A stretch of DNA of 64,000 bases from Alteromonas portus. Lineage in GTDB: Bacteria; Pseudomonadota; Gammaproteobacteria; Enterobacterales; Alteromonadaceae. The stretch lies in NCBI RefSeq assembly GCF_005117025.1, contig NZ_SWCO01000003.1, positions 211,687 through 275,686 of the forward strand, in the 5' to 3' direction. The notes under the pieces are model-generated. The model saw only the letters and a list, made by a program, of their open reading frames with translations, was not told where the DNA came from and did not search any database. Of the stretch, positions 29,568 to 38,156 are shown in pieces (position 1 is the first letter of the stretch; every line of letters begins with the position of its first letter). The position numbers and the translations under genes are program-made.

Positions 29568-31967
29568 TTATACTGGCCTCTCAAGACGTGCTTTGAACAA
29601 GCGAATGAAACGCTTGTCGCGCAATGCTATCTCTCGCCAATCGCGATTTGATGCATCACCGTGGATATGCGTTTCGTTTTTAACGCTCATATTCTGAGAA
29701 TTATTGGTTTCTGATGAACTTAAGAAGCGTGTGAGATCACGGTTTTGTTCTGGTTGAACAACCCGTTCACCGCCGTCTAATAGGTAGGTACCTTCTGAAG
29801 GGATGTTTGTCATACCGCTGTGCGCCATACCCGTCAACTTTGCTGCTGCAGCTGCACCAGTTACGACCACGCCTGTATAAGCAGCACCACCTAACACTGG
29901 CCCAATATAGGGAATACTGGCCAAGGCGTTATAAGCCCCCATCGCCGCATCCATGGTATTAGTCCATATAGATTGCAGGCTTTTTCGCTTTTTTTCGTTA
30001 AGTAAAGTTTCACCGATAGATAAAGCCATGCGCGCGTAACCCGCTTCACGCCCTTCCATGCCATCAAAGAAGCTATTCGCCACATCAAACATGGCACTGT
30101 AACCTTCCTGTTGACGCGCTTTTTTCTCTTCTTCTTTTTTAAGCTCTTCTTCTCTTGCTTCATCGCGAATTTCAGCAAGCCTTCCTTGGTGCGTTGCCTC
30201 CAGGTCTTCCATTGCCTGCTTATGCGCTGCTTCAATTTCCTGTGTTGCTAAGCCTTTTTCGCGTAGCATGTCGAGCTCAGCTTCAATTTCTTCAACACGT
30301 TTGTCGTGTCTGAACTGGGCTAACTCTTCATCTTTACCGCCAGCTTCAAGCGCAGCCTCACGTATTGCCGCGTACTTCTCCGTGGCCGCATCTATTTCAC
30401 GCTGGTTCAGTTCTGCAACCTTCTCTTCTTTTGTTAGTAGAAGATTGTTCAGTGCCTCTTGATGTTCCTTTTCAAGCTCCTGTGTGAGCAAGCCTTTTTG
30501 ACGCATAAGCTCAAGCTCTGCGTTCATTTCTTCAACTTTACGCTCATAGCGTAAGTTCGTTAACTCGGCTTCTCTTCCGTCTGCAGCCAATGCTTCATCA
30601 TTAATGCGTTGATACTGCGCACGAAGACTAGAAGCCATTTTTTCAGTTTCTTCTTCGCGCTTAACTTGTGCTGTCTGATCAGCTTCTTCCTTAATAGCAG
30701 CCTGCGTTTCTACGTGTGCCTGGTTAGCTGCTTCAAGTTGCTTTTTCTGCCGCTTAAACTCTTGAAGTTCTGCAGCCGCTTTCCTTTGCTGCTTCTGCAA
30801 CTCTTCTTTTTCTGACTCACCACTTCCGAACCAGCCGGTACCTTCCGAACTCGCATTTGGTAGGCGCTGGCGTAAATTGCCAAGTTCACTGGTTCGTTGT
30901 TCTATCAGCTGATCTAACGCCTGCAGGTCGCCCTGTTCTGCTTTCATCTGCAGAATTTGGTCTCTGAGCTCATCGGCTTCCGCTGAACGAATAGCATTAG
31001 CTGCTTTTGCCGCGTTGGCACCGCGTTTAGTCGCTGATTTCTGCTGGGTGTTTTCGAGGTACTGAAGCTCTATTTGTAACTCTTCAATAGTTGGCGCAAT
31101 TTTGCCGCGCAACTTATCAAGTGAATACGAGATACCATCTAGCCACTTCTTAACGCCACCACCTAAAGATGAGCTTTCAGAAAAACTGAGTAATAATTCA
31201 TCCCAACGCTGGCCAAGCGTGTCTACTGAACCTGCTAACCCGCCAGCTTCGGCAGAACCAGCCCCGCCTACTTGCCCCGCAAGCTGTTCAAGAATGACCT
31301 TTTGAGCGCCTGCAGTATCGCCCATTTCGACCATTGAACGAATCATGTCTTTCTGCGCAGAAGTGAAGCTAACACCACTGCGCTTAAGTGCATTAATACC
31401 CGCTACAGGATCTTCTAATGCTTTACCCAATTGCAGGGCTTTATCTTTAGCGGTACCGCCAAAAACAGCGGCCATATCCTGAGAAAGTTCCACTGCCTGT
31501 GTGAAGGTTTCCCCGCTCACAGACTTAAACGTCTGAAGAACGTTCTGTGCTTCGGTTATTCCCTGCACACTGGCCAGCGTGCTTAACGCGACCTGGTTTG
31601 CTTGTTGTTGTAGTTGCTCAGCAGTGAAACCAGCTGCATTACCAGTCGCCCTAACTAATGCTTCGGTTCTTAATTGGCTTTTTTCGTATTCATTGAACAC
31701 CTGCAGCGACTTATAGCCAACCGCAACTAGGCCAGCTAAAGCCGCAGCTAATCCGCTAGTGACGGCAGCACCAGAAGAAAACAATGAATTAACGACAGAT
31801 ACCCTACTGGCCACGCCGCCCATTGGGCCCTGAATAGCTTGAGCGCCCTGTGATAACCCACGCATTGAGTTGTTAAAGCGATCATTGCTTGTTATTGCAC
31901 GCCCTAACTCGCTGCGATAAGACCGGGTATTGCCTCGCAGTTCAACTTCGTAGTTCTTTTTGTTCAT
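29568..31967 (-). CDS. Tail tape measure protein
   Basis: 799 aa. There is an Ala/Gly-rich hydrophobic segment at about 65-92. Residues 95-270 resemble the lambda-family tape measure domain (QQQANQVALSTLASVQGITEAQ; FGGTAKDKALQLGKALEDP). A long alpha-helical coiled coil with Glu/Lys-rich heptads (about 290-650) includes two imperfect repeats of the ALEAGGKDEELAQFRHDKRVEE type. A hydrophobic C-terminal region follows. It sets tail length. Its start overlaps the stop of the frameshifted tail chaperone (TAATG). Confidence 0.9.
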   Translation of the reverse strand: MNKKNYEVELRGNTRSYRSELGRAITSNDRFNNSMRGLSQGAQAIQGPMGGVASRVSVVNSLFSSGAAVTSGLAAALAGLVAVGYKSLQVFNEYEKSQLRTEALVRATGNAAGFTAEQLQQQANQVALSTLASVQGITEAQNVLQTFKSVSGETFTQAVELSQDMAAVFGGTAKDKALQLGKALEDPVAGINALKRSGVSFTSAQKDMIRSMVEMGDTAGAQKVILEQLAGQVGGAGSAEAGGLAGSVDTLGQRWDELLLSFSESSSLGGGVKKWLDGISYSLDKLRGKIAPTIEELQIELQYLENTQQKSATKRGANAAKAANAIRSAEADELRDQILQMKAEQGDLQALDQLIEQRTSELGNLRQRLPNASSEGTGWFGSGESEKEELQKQQRKAAAELQEFKRQKKQLEAANQAHVETQAAIKEEADQTAQVKREEETEKMASSLRAQYQRINDEALAADGREAELTNLRYERKVEEMNAELELMRQKGLLTQELEKEHQEALNNLLLTKEEKVAELNQREIDAATEKYAAIREAALEAGGKDEELAQFRHDKRVEEIEAELDMLREKGLATQEIEAAHKQAMEDLEATHQGRLAEIRDEAREEELKKEEEKKARQQEGYSAMFDVANSFFDGMEGREAGYARMALSIGETLLNEKKRKSLQSIWTNTMDAAMGAYNALASIPYIGPVLGGAAYTGVVVTGAAAAAKLTGMAHSGMTNIPSEGTYLLDGGERVVQPEQNRDLTRFLSSSETNNSQNMSVKNETHIHGDASNRDWREIALRDKRFIRLFKARLERPV

Positions 31968-32742
31968 TATCTTCTCGTAAAGCGCTTATAAAGCTCTTCT
32001 ACAGACATAGGTTTGATTTGCATTTTGGGGCGATATCCAACGACGAAATCGCTAGATTCAAAGGGTTTATCACCCTTTTTGCGTAAATAATTTGCCACTT
32101 GAGCACGTAAACCAGCTACTTGGAACTGGTCAATTTTGCCTCCGTATGGCTCGATTTCGCCAAATCGTAACCATTCGAGAAGCTTTGACGCACTGAGTCT
32201 ATCTAGGAGGGAGTCTGCATCTTCGCAGCCTAGCTTTAAGGCCAGCCTAAGTGTGGCTGTTCGATACGGCTGGCCTATGAGGGGTTTCTTGCTAAATCCT
32301 CATCACTAAGTGGCTCCGGCTCTTCTGATTGCGAGTCACCTTCACTGCTTGGTGGTTGATAATGAGGGTCTATCCAGGGCATATCAGAAACACTGGCAAT
32401 TTCTGCAAGCACTAATGAAATTTTCGACTGAGGAAACGATGCGAGAAACAGCAAGTCAGTTTCACTATCCCACTTTAAAGGGATGCGACCAGTCTTTGTG
32501 CGCAGCGACATTGCAATAGCTTGGTATCTCAGTGCCATTACATTGCGGCCCTTCTCTTCTAAGTCGGCATGGGAACGCTGAATAAGATTGAGTTGGTCCA
32601 TGATCACTACAGCATCTGCTGCAGAAAGCTCAACGATAAGCCAACGCCCCAATTTAACCGCTGCACTTTGCGCGCGATGCACGAAGGTTTTATCCTTCGG
32701 CATCTTACGCTCAGCGATAAAACGCTTAAAGAAACCAAACAT
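31967..32742 (-). CDS. Tail assembly chaperone, G-T type -1 frameshift product
   Basis: The shorter product stops at 32275. The heptamer AAACCCC (32287 to 32281 on the minus strand) is phased A-AAC-CCC in the zero frame, two codons before that stop. After a -1 slip the frame stays open for 104 codons and ends in TAATG overlapping the tape measure start. The predicted fusion is 258 aa. The extension contains LLEWLRFGEIEPYGGK and VANYLRKKGDKPFESSDFV, resembling DUF4035/gpT-like chaperone extensions. Frameshifting itself is inferred by analogy with lambda G/GT. Confidence 0.8.
32275..32742 (-). CDS. Tail assembly chaperone, unshifted gpG-like product
   Basis: 155 aa. It lies between the tail tube gene and the tape measure gene, as G does in lambda. 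It is helical in the first two thirds, with an acidic C-terminus (SSEGDSQSEEPEPLSDED). The likely role is to coat the tape measure protein and recruit tube subunits during tail assembly. It ends at the probable slippery site described for the longer product. Confidence 0.8.
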   Translation of the reverse strand: MFGFFKRFIAERKMPKDKTFVHRAQSAAVKLGRWLIVELSAADAVVIMDQLNLIQRSHADLEEKGRNVMALRYQAIAMSLRTKTGRIPLKWDSETDLLFLASFPQSKISLVLAEIASVSDMPWIDPHYQPPSSEGDSQSEEPEPLSDEDLARNPS

Positions 32743-33161
32743 TAAGTAAGATCTTCTTCAAGAATAGGACCATCGACTTTTAGCGTTAAGCTTCTGTCTA
32801 TTTGACCCTCTTTGGGAATTGCATAACCGACTTTCGTAGTTAGGCAACGGAATGACAATGCTTTAGAAATTGGCGCTGGAAATTGCACCTGTACGTGGTT
32901 TTTCGTGCCGTTGTGGAACGCATCAATAATACTTTCAACATCAGTCTGCGTTTCACGGTAGCGAACCGTGACATTCCATTCACCGCCATCACGTAAACCG
33001 TAATCAGACTCTTTCCAGTCATGCTCGGTACCGTACTGCGTTGCATCAACCACTTCACTGGTCATTTCACCAGGCTCCATGGTCATAATATCGGCTATTG
33101 AATTACCGAAAGAAGTGCCATCATCGGTTGATAAGTGCAATGAAACTAATTTACCCTTCAT
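32742..33161 (-). CDS. Major tail tube protein
   Basis: 139 aa, beta-rich, of the kind found in the Phage_TTP group: MKGKLVSLHLSTDDG, the DATQYGTEHDWKES block, then GGEWNVTVRY. It forms the tube of the flexible tail. The stop codon overlaps the next start by one base. Position between a tail terminator-like gene and the G-like chaperone agrees with lambda gpV. Confidence 0.75.
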   Translation of the reverse strand: MKGKLVSLHLSTDDGTSFGNSIADIMTMEPGEMTSEVVDATQYGTEHDWKESDYGLRDGGEWNVTVRYRETQTDVESIIDAFHNGTKNHVQVQFPAPISKALSFRCLTTKVGYAIPKEGQIDRSLTLKVDGPILEEDLT

Positions 33162-33163
33162 GA

Positions 33164-33562
33164 TTAATCCTCGTCTAGGTATTGTATTGTGTAAGTAAGC
33201 TGCAATTCACCGATAGTCGTTTCACTGTCACGGTCGTATGCAAAGTTGGTTCTATTCATGCCTTCGATAAGGCCGTCTAACTGGGGGTTTTCGCGCAGCA
33301 GCTGCTGCACTGCAGTGGCTTTTTGGTCTAATGCGTCATCAATATTGCCCGGATCACGAAGCATAATTTCGACGATGACTTGCGCCTCTGTAATTCCGGT
33401 GTCATCGAAGTCATATTCAGTCTCACCCGAATTAAAGAAGACCTTCAACGCAGGTAGTTCATCTTCGAATATCTGCGCTGGAGAGTAATTAAATGTAGTA
33501 GAGAAGCCAGCAGACTCCGCTATCGCGCGGATTGCTTCTCGTATCTGCGAACGTGTGGACAT
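33164..33562 (-). CDS. Tail terminator protein, gpU-like
   Basis: 132 aa with an alpha/beta pattern: an N-terminal helix, then FNYSPAQIFEDELPALKVFF, EAQVIVEIMLRD, and a C-terminal beta strand (GELQLTYTIQYL). This matches small tail-completion proteins that cap the tail tube and join it to the head. It is co-transcribed with the Z-like gene upstream (one-base overlap). Confidence 0.65.
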   Translation of the reverse strand: MSTRSQIREAIRAIAESAGFSTTFNYSPAQIFEDELPALKVFFNSGETEYDFDDTGITEAQVIVEIMLRDPGNIDDALDQKATAVQQLLRENPQLDGLIEGMNRTNFAYDRDSETTIGELQLTYTIQYLDED

Positions 33563-34113
33563 TACTTAATTCCTAGCGCTTTATCTAATCGCCAGGTCAA
33601 TTGGCGAAATAGCTCTAAAGGAAAGTCTTTAGCAAGTGAAGCTTCTGTCTCTTGGTTTACAGCGTTCTTAAGCGTTTGCTCTGTGAACTTTGCACCAAAA
33701 CCAGCCACTTCAATATTCCCTCTACCCTTCCCTTTTCGAACATAAATGTTGCGTAAGCCTTTATTGGTAAATGTGTTTGGCCACTCGTAAGGACCGACCG
33801 CATGACCATCACCTCGCGGCTTAGCACCTGCCGTTCTCGCAGACAGCCTATTGGTACCGGCCCACACTTTTCCATGCAGACTAGTCGCTTTAGCACGTGT
33901 GATTTTCACACGTTGTCTTATAGGTGCTTGCTTAACTTGCATGGCCTTAGAAGCACGGCGAACTATTTTCGTCCGTGACTTTTTAAGGCTATCGTTGATG
34001 GTTGCCGCCATTGCACGGTTAACCTCACCTTTTCTATGAGTATCTAGCGCACGACTCATTCGCTTCATTTCAGCTAAGGCTTGTTTTGAGTTAACCGATA
34101 CAATTTTTGACAT
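33562..34113 (-). CDS. Minor tail protein Z-like
   Basis: 183 aa, strongly basic in the N-terminal half (MKRMSRALDTHRKGEVNRAM; RTKIVRRASKAMQVKQAPIR), a pattern shared with prophage minor tail protein Z. gpZ acts in tail completion and positions the DNA end in the tail. Gene order relative to the FII-like and U-like genes agrees. Confidence 0.7.
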   Translation of the reverse strand: MSKIVSVNSKQALAEMKRMSRALDTHRKGEVNRAMAATINDSLKKSRTKIVRRASKAMQVKQAPIRQRVKITRAKATSLHGKVWAGTNRLSARTAGAKPRGDGHAVGPYEWPNTFTNKGLRNIYVRKGKGRGNIEVAGFGAKFTEQTLKNAVNQETEASLAKDFPLELFRQLTWRLDKALGIK

Positions 34114-34115
34114 TA

Positions 34116-34397
34116 CTAAACACGCTCAAGGATCAAGCTTGTAACTTCGCCAGACTCTTGCTTTGTCACGAAAAGGTATTTAACGCCATTTACCGTGATA
34201 GGTTCCCTGCGTTTTATGGCTGGTAGCGATGTTTTCGGCGTGTCGAACTGAACCTGATTAGTGTCCAGTTCACCGAACTCATGCGCTCTGGTGTACAGGT
34301 ATCCATTCACCTCTACACCAGAGATAACCGCCACATGTTTAAAGTCAGCAAAAAAAACTGACTCCATATCTGCGGCAAGATCATCTTGAAAGCTCAT
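34116..34397 (-). CDS. Head-tail joining protein, gpFII-like
   Basis: 93 aa. A short helix followed by beta strands (HVAVISGVEVNGYL ... REPITVNGVKYLFV ... TSLILERV) fits the small barrel of lambda FII-type connectors. The assignment depends mainly on its size, on this strand pattern and on its place between the capsid and Z-like genes. Confidence 0.6.
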   Translation of the reverse strand: MSFQDDLAADMESVFFADFKHVAVISGVEVNGYLYTRAHEFGELDTNQVQFDTPKTSLPAIKRREPITVNGVKYLFVTKQESGEVTSLILERV

Positions 34398-34399
34398 AG

Positions 34400-34648
34400 C
34401 TATTCGCTTTCACCATCGTTTTCTGGACCAAACGCCGCGTCTAAACCGTCATCGATTTTTGGTACTTCGATTTCAGTGTTAGCTTTTGCGTCGACAATCT
34501 TACCTTTCGACGCTGCCTGCAGTTCCTTTGCCATCGAAGCATCAATCGAGATGATTGTTTTACCCTTTGCCTTAGGAAAGTAGCTTTTACCCATAAGGCG
34601 CACACCGCGTGTAAGCTCAAAGCTCACTTTTTTACTATCTCTAGCCAT
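34400..34648 (-). CDS. Small phage protein between capsid and head-tail genes
   Basis: 82 aa, basic N-terminus and acidic C-terminal tail (DDGLDAAFGPENDGESE). It occupies the place of lambda FI, but I see no recognisable similarity. It may help packaging or head completion. It is the first gene after the terminator that follows the capsid gene. Confidence 0.5.
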   Translation of the reverse strand: MARDSKKVSFELTRGVRLMGKSYFPKAKGKTIISIDASMAKELQAASKGKIVDAKANTEIEVPKIDDGLDAAFGPENDGESE

Positions 34649-34661
34649 TTTCTTTTACCTT

Positions 34662-34686
34662 AAAAAAAAGCACCCGAAGGTGCTTT
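34662..34686 (-). terminator. Terminator directly after the capsid gene
   Basis: On the minus strand AAAGCACC-TTCG-GGTGCTTT is followed by a T-run, a near-ideal Rho-independent terminator with a stable TTCG loop. It lies inside the late operon, so transcription beyond it should need antitermination or read-through. Confidence 0.9.
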
Positions 34687-34707
34687 GCTAGTTAAAAATT
34701 ACGTAGA

Positions 34708-36033
34708 TTACTCACCCAAGCAGAATGCTTGAGGGTGACGAACTGCAACGTCTGCGTCTTGGAATAAACGCATTACAAGACCACCGCTTGCAACTTTGGT
34801 AGCACGATCAGGAACTACATCAAGCGCGCCCCACAAGCCGATTAGCGCCTGCGAGAAGTCACCAAATAACATCTGGCCAGCGTTCATTTGTGTTGTTACT
34901 GCAGCGTTGTAGTCGTTAACGCGGCCATTCTGCCAAATGAACTGACCTGTACCTGAAGCTTTCTCGGTTGTTTTAAGCTTGCCACGTAAAGACGGGCGCA
35001 TTAGATAAGCCATGGTGTTAGCATCTGCGTTGGCTTCTGCCACGTCAGTTTCAAATGCAACAGTTTCAGCCCATGTAGGACTATTTGGTGTAGCGAACGC
35101 AATTGCACCGATACCGCTGGTGTTAGCGATACCTGTAGGTTCATTGCCAATGCCCGAACCGTAAAGCGCACCCTGATCTAAACCTAAGCTTTGACCGCGC
35201 ATGATGTCAGCCATAACTAGCGCTTCAATATCTGGCGTAGACTGGTTCATGATACGGCGAGTGATAGGAACTGCAGTAGCTAGCGTTTTAGGTCGTAGCT
35301 GTACAGTAGTGAAAGACAGGTCGCTATCTGTAGCCGCACCATCTTCTTCAACCCAGTAGAAGGTTGCCGAACCATTCTGTTTAGGAATATCAACATCACC
35401 CACAAGGCCAGACACCATGCGTGCACCTAATTGACCCACCACTGCTTGTGCGCGAAGTGCTTCAATGTACATTTCAGCATGAAGTTCGGTAGCTACGAGC
35501 TCAGCGCCTTTACCCGCACCGCCAGCTGATTGCATGCGCGCAAGTTGCATTTGGCGTAAACCATAGCCCATAGCTTCATAGCTAAGGTAAATACCGTCAG
35601 CATCACGGCCAACACGTTTAGCGATAGCCTCTGACACTTCACGCTCAAGGCCAGCTTTCTTAAAGTTGCCCGTAGCAACCGCGCGAAGCGCATTAATAAC
35701 GCTGTACTTGCGAAGCTCGTTTTCACCGATATCCAAATTAATCATTGTTGACTCGGCTTCAGGATCTTTTCGCTTGCCGTGAAGCTCACGAATAAGCGCA
35801 GTGTTAAATTCTTCGTAGCTTCGACCTTTGGCAATAAAGCTATTACCTAGATCAGTAGCTCCATACTGACGTGCAGTTTCAGCAATACGTTGCGCATCGC
35901 TTGCTTCAGGTGCAGTTTTCACTTTACGTGGCTCTGCGAATTCGCGCTTAGTTTGGTTAGTCGTTTCCGGTGATACCGAACGGTCGGCTGATTCATCCGG
36001 GGCGTTGTTGTCTTGGATTTCGATATCATCCAT
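34708..36033 (-). CDS. Possible internally started scaffold-capsid protein
   Basis: An in-frame ATG at 36033 (residue 189 of the fusion) has a GAGGT ribosome site seven bases upstream. Starting here gives a 441-aa protein with the linker and capsid domains but no protease. This would provide the excess of capsid subunits over protease needed for head assembly, like lambda C/Nu3 nesting. Use of this start is inferred, not proven. Confidence 0.5.
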   Translation of the reverse strand: MDDIEIQDNNAPDESADRSVSPETTNQTKREFAEPRKVKTAPEASDAQRIAETARQYGATDLGNSFIAKGRSYEEFNTALIRELHGKRKDPEAESTMINLDIGENELRKYSVINALRAVATGNFKKAGLEREVSEAIAKRVGRDADGIYLSYEAMGYGLRQMQLARMQSAGGAGKGAELVATELHAEMYIEALRAQAVVGQLGARMVSGLVGDVDIPKQNGSATFYWVEEDGAATDSDLSFTTVQLRPKTLATAVPITRRIMNQSTPDIEALVMADIMRGQSLGLDQGALYGSGIGNEPTGIANTSGIGAIAFATPNSPTWAETVAFETDVAEANADANTMAYLMRPSLRGKLKTTEKASGTGQFIWQNGRVNDYNAAVTTQMNAGQMLFGDFSQALIGLWGALDVVPDRATKVASGGLVMRLFQDADVAVRHPQAFCLGE

Positions 36034-36597
36034 TTTACGTACCTCAGTGGTGGTTATTTTTACGGGGTTGTCGTTTGTTTCAGCGTTTCGACCAACACCT
36101 ACGGTAGGGTCTGCCGGTACTGATACAGAAGATATTTCCAGCGGTTCCCAGTGGGTAACGCGGTAGTAATCTAAATCATTTTCTTCGCGGGTTAATTTGG
36201 CGGCGTGGATACGGTAGCCAACAGATACATTCACGCGAATCTCATCTTGCATATCGATAAGAAGCTGCTGGCCAAGCGGATTGCGGCTCATCTTTATTTC
36301 AGCGTAGCCGCGGCCTTTCTCAATCCATGCTTTTTGAATAACGCCGCGTTGGTCGTTCCAATTGTGATCACTAAGGAACGGACCTTTATTGTTGATGCGT
36401 GCCAGGTCACATTCACCTTCTTCGTGACCAAGGGTTTCTACCCATCCCCAGCGCTCAACTTCATATTCACTGGAAAAGCTAAGGGTGACGATACGGCTTT
36501 CTTCGTCTACCTTTTCAATTTGCGCTTCCATGTCGCGCTGCATGACAGGACATTGCCCTTTGCGCAACATGGCTGCAGTAACTTTATTTACGTTCAC
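34708..36597 (-). CDS. Prohead protease-major capsid protein fusion (HK97 fold)
   Basis: 629 aa. Residues 1-175 are an HK97-type prohead protease: H78 in SDHNW, S125 in VNVSVGY, and an acidic residue in EPLEISSVSVPAD (about 151-163). Residues about 176-320 form a charged linker that may serve as a scaffold. From about 330 to 629 the sequence is an HK97-fold capsid protein (WVEEDGAA, LRPKTLATAVPITRR, GSGIGNEPTGI, and a C-terminal FQDADVAVRHPQAF). The fusion is read as a single frame without interruption. Confidence 0.9.
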   Translation of the reverse strand: MNVNKVTAAMLRKGQCPVMQRDMEAQIEKVDEESRIVTLSFSSEYEVERWGWVETLGHEEGECDLARINNKGPFLSDHNWNDQRGVIQKAWIEKGRGYAEIKMSRNPLGQQLLIDMQDEIRVNVSVGYRIHAAKLTREENDLDYYRVTHWEPLEISSVSVPADPTVGVGRNAETNDNPVKITTTEVRKMDDIEIQDNNAPDESADRSVSPETTNQTKREFAEPRKVKTAPEASDAQRIAETARQYGATDLGNSFIAKGRSYEEFNTALIRELHGKRKDPEAESTMINLDIGENELRKYSVINALRAVATGNFKKAGLEREVSEAIAKRVGRDADGIYLSYEAMGYGLRQMQLARMQSAGGAGKGAELVATELHAEMYIEALRAQAVVGQLGARMVSGLVGDVDIPKQNGSATFYWVEEDGAATDSDLSFTTVQLRPKTLATAVPITRRIMNQSTPDIEALVMADIMRGQSLGLDQGALYGSGIGNEPTGIANTSGIGAIAFATPNSPTWAETVAFETDVAEANADANTMAYLMRPSLRGKLKTTEKASGTGQFIWQNGRVNDYNAAVTTQMNAGQMLFGDFSQALIGLWGALDVVPDRATKVASGGLVMRLFQDADVAVRHPQAFCLGE

Positions 36598-38153
36598 TGT
36601 TCGCCCTCTTCTTCGTCATTTTTAGGGGCGTTCTTATTGGCTGCAGCTGCAACTTTTGCCCCTTTGCCAATACCAAAACCTTTGGCCAACTCCATCGCTG
36701 GACCTAGTATCTGAAGATATTGCTGCCAGCCTTCGGCCATTTCGTCGACATCAACACCTTTTTCATTCAGAACATCCATCGGGTTAACGGTGAAGTTATC
36801 CATGGCAGCGCCAATGGCCTGTTCATCTTTTAATGGGTCAACCCATTGCCATCTGCGGCCTTTGAAAGAAAATGCATCAACGCTGCGCTCTAGGTCATAA
36901 CCTCTCAAGTTATCTATGGCGCCATTCAAAAGCGCATGTTTAAGCCAGCGTTGATATATCGCACCAACCACCTGACTTATTAACCAACCTTGAAGTCGCT
37001 TCCAGTGCTCCCTATCTTCAAGCACCGCCTGGCGAAGACTTGACCATGAAACGCCCTCATAGTCGTTCGCGCCCGTGTTGTAGTTCACATCTACGCCAGC
37101 AAACGCACCTTTAAGCGATGCCTTCTGAAATCCTTCAACTGAATCACCGTGGTGCTGAAAGTTTGTTTCTTTTGCGCGGTAACCCTCTGGGGTAATTGCA
37201 GCACCACCGGGCTCAAGTTCGAAAATGAAATCACCTTCGTCCTCTTCTTCAGGTGCTTCTTGCTCTGGGTCGCGTTCGTAAATAACCATATTGCTAGCTG
37301 CAACCCTGCTACCCACTAGCGCTGATTCGCGGTAACCACCGATATCGTGAAAATCTAAAAGTGATGCGTGAGCCCATGGAACACCGCGAGTTTGACCAGG
37401 GCGAAACATTGGAAAAGGAAGAATGATTTCATCTGCAGGAATACGAACGTAGCGTTTGCCAGTATTGTCATGGCGCCACGTATGCTCACCAGGGTGGTTA
37501 GTCAACAAGTGGTAAGCAACATGTCTGCCCCACTTATCTATTTCAACGCCCATTTTAATGCGAACGCCGTTTCCTAAATCTTTGTTTAACGTCGCGTCTA
37601 ACAGGTCAGCTTCAATCAGCTGAATGGCATACCCAAACTTATTGGGCGCGCCGTGAATGTGACGAATGATAATGTCACCGTCTTGGCACACGGTTTTTGC
37701 AATGAGCTGCATGGCCCCAATGAAGTCCATGCGCCCACTGATTTCACACACGCCAATTTTGCACCACTTAGCGAACGCTTTTTCAATAGATTGGTTAGCT
37801 ACGCGGTCTAAATTTCCATCGTTTCCGCGAACTTCAGCGTGTAAGCGCGGTCCCTTATCACCAACAACGTGAGTCTGCACCATGGAAAAGAAGCGCTTCA
37901 TATAGCCAACGTCTTCACCAGCTTTGCGACTAGCAGCCTTAATTCTTGATAAATCGCGTCTTAACGTTTCATCAATGCTAAGACCGGAACCAAAGAAATT
38001 ATTTGAGCTGATACGTGGGCTTTTTGCTGCAGCAAAGCGTTCCTGCGCATGCAATTTATGACGCTGACGATCACGGCTAGAACCAGCGCCTTTCCCAAGA
38101 ACTGGTTCAACTCGCTCAGTTTCGCCTTTCGACTTTTTAAAGAGATTAAACAT
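36594..38153 (-). CDS. Phage portal protein, lambda gpB family
   Basis: 519 aa. Typical lambda-portal blocks are present: ISSNNFFGSGLSIDETLRRDL, QLIEADLLD, RPGQTRGVPWAHASLLDFHD, VNYNTGANDYEGVSWSSLRQ (about 355-375), and GAIYQRWL. The C-terminus is Ala/Lys rich and acidic. The portal forms the DNA entry ring of the head. It overlaps the fusion gene start by four bases. Confidence 0.92.
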   Translation of the reverse strand: MFNLFKKSKGETERVEPVLGKGAGSSRDRQRHKLHAQERFAAAKSPRISSNNFFGSGLSIDETLRRDLSRIKAASRKAGEDVGYMKRFFSMVQTHVVGDKGPRLHAEVRGNDGNLDRVANQSIEKAFAKWCKIGVCEISGRMDFIGAMQLIAKTVCQDGDIIIRHIHGAPNKFGYAIQLIEADLLDATLNKDLGNGVRIKMGVEIDKWGRHVAYHLLTNHPGEHTWRHDNTGKRYVRIPADEIILPFPMFRPGQTRGVPWAHASLLDFHDIGGYRESALVGSRVAASNMVIYERDPEQEAPEEEDEGDFIFELEPGGAAITPEGYRAKETNFQHHGDSVEGFQKASLKGAFAGVDVNYNTGANDYEGVSWSSLRQAVLEDREHWKRLQGWLISQVVGAIYQRWLKHALLNGAIDNLRGYDLERSVDAFSFKGRRWQWVDPLKDEQAIGAAMDNFTVNPMDVLNEKGVDVDEMAEGWQQYLQILGPAMELAKGFGIGKGAKVAAAANKNAPKNDEEEGEQ

Positions 38154-38156
38154 ACA

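Noticed and set aside
29891..30235. 114-codon frame within the tape measure gene
   Set aside because: Very Lys/Arg-rich sequence in a shifted frame of a coiled-coil gene, with no ribosome site; a shadow.
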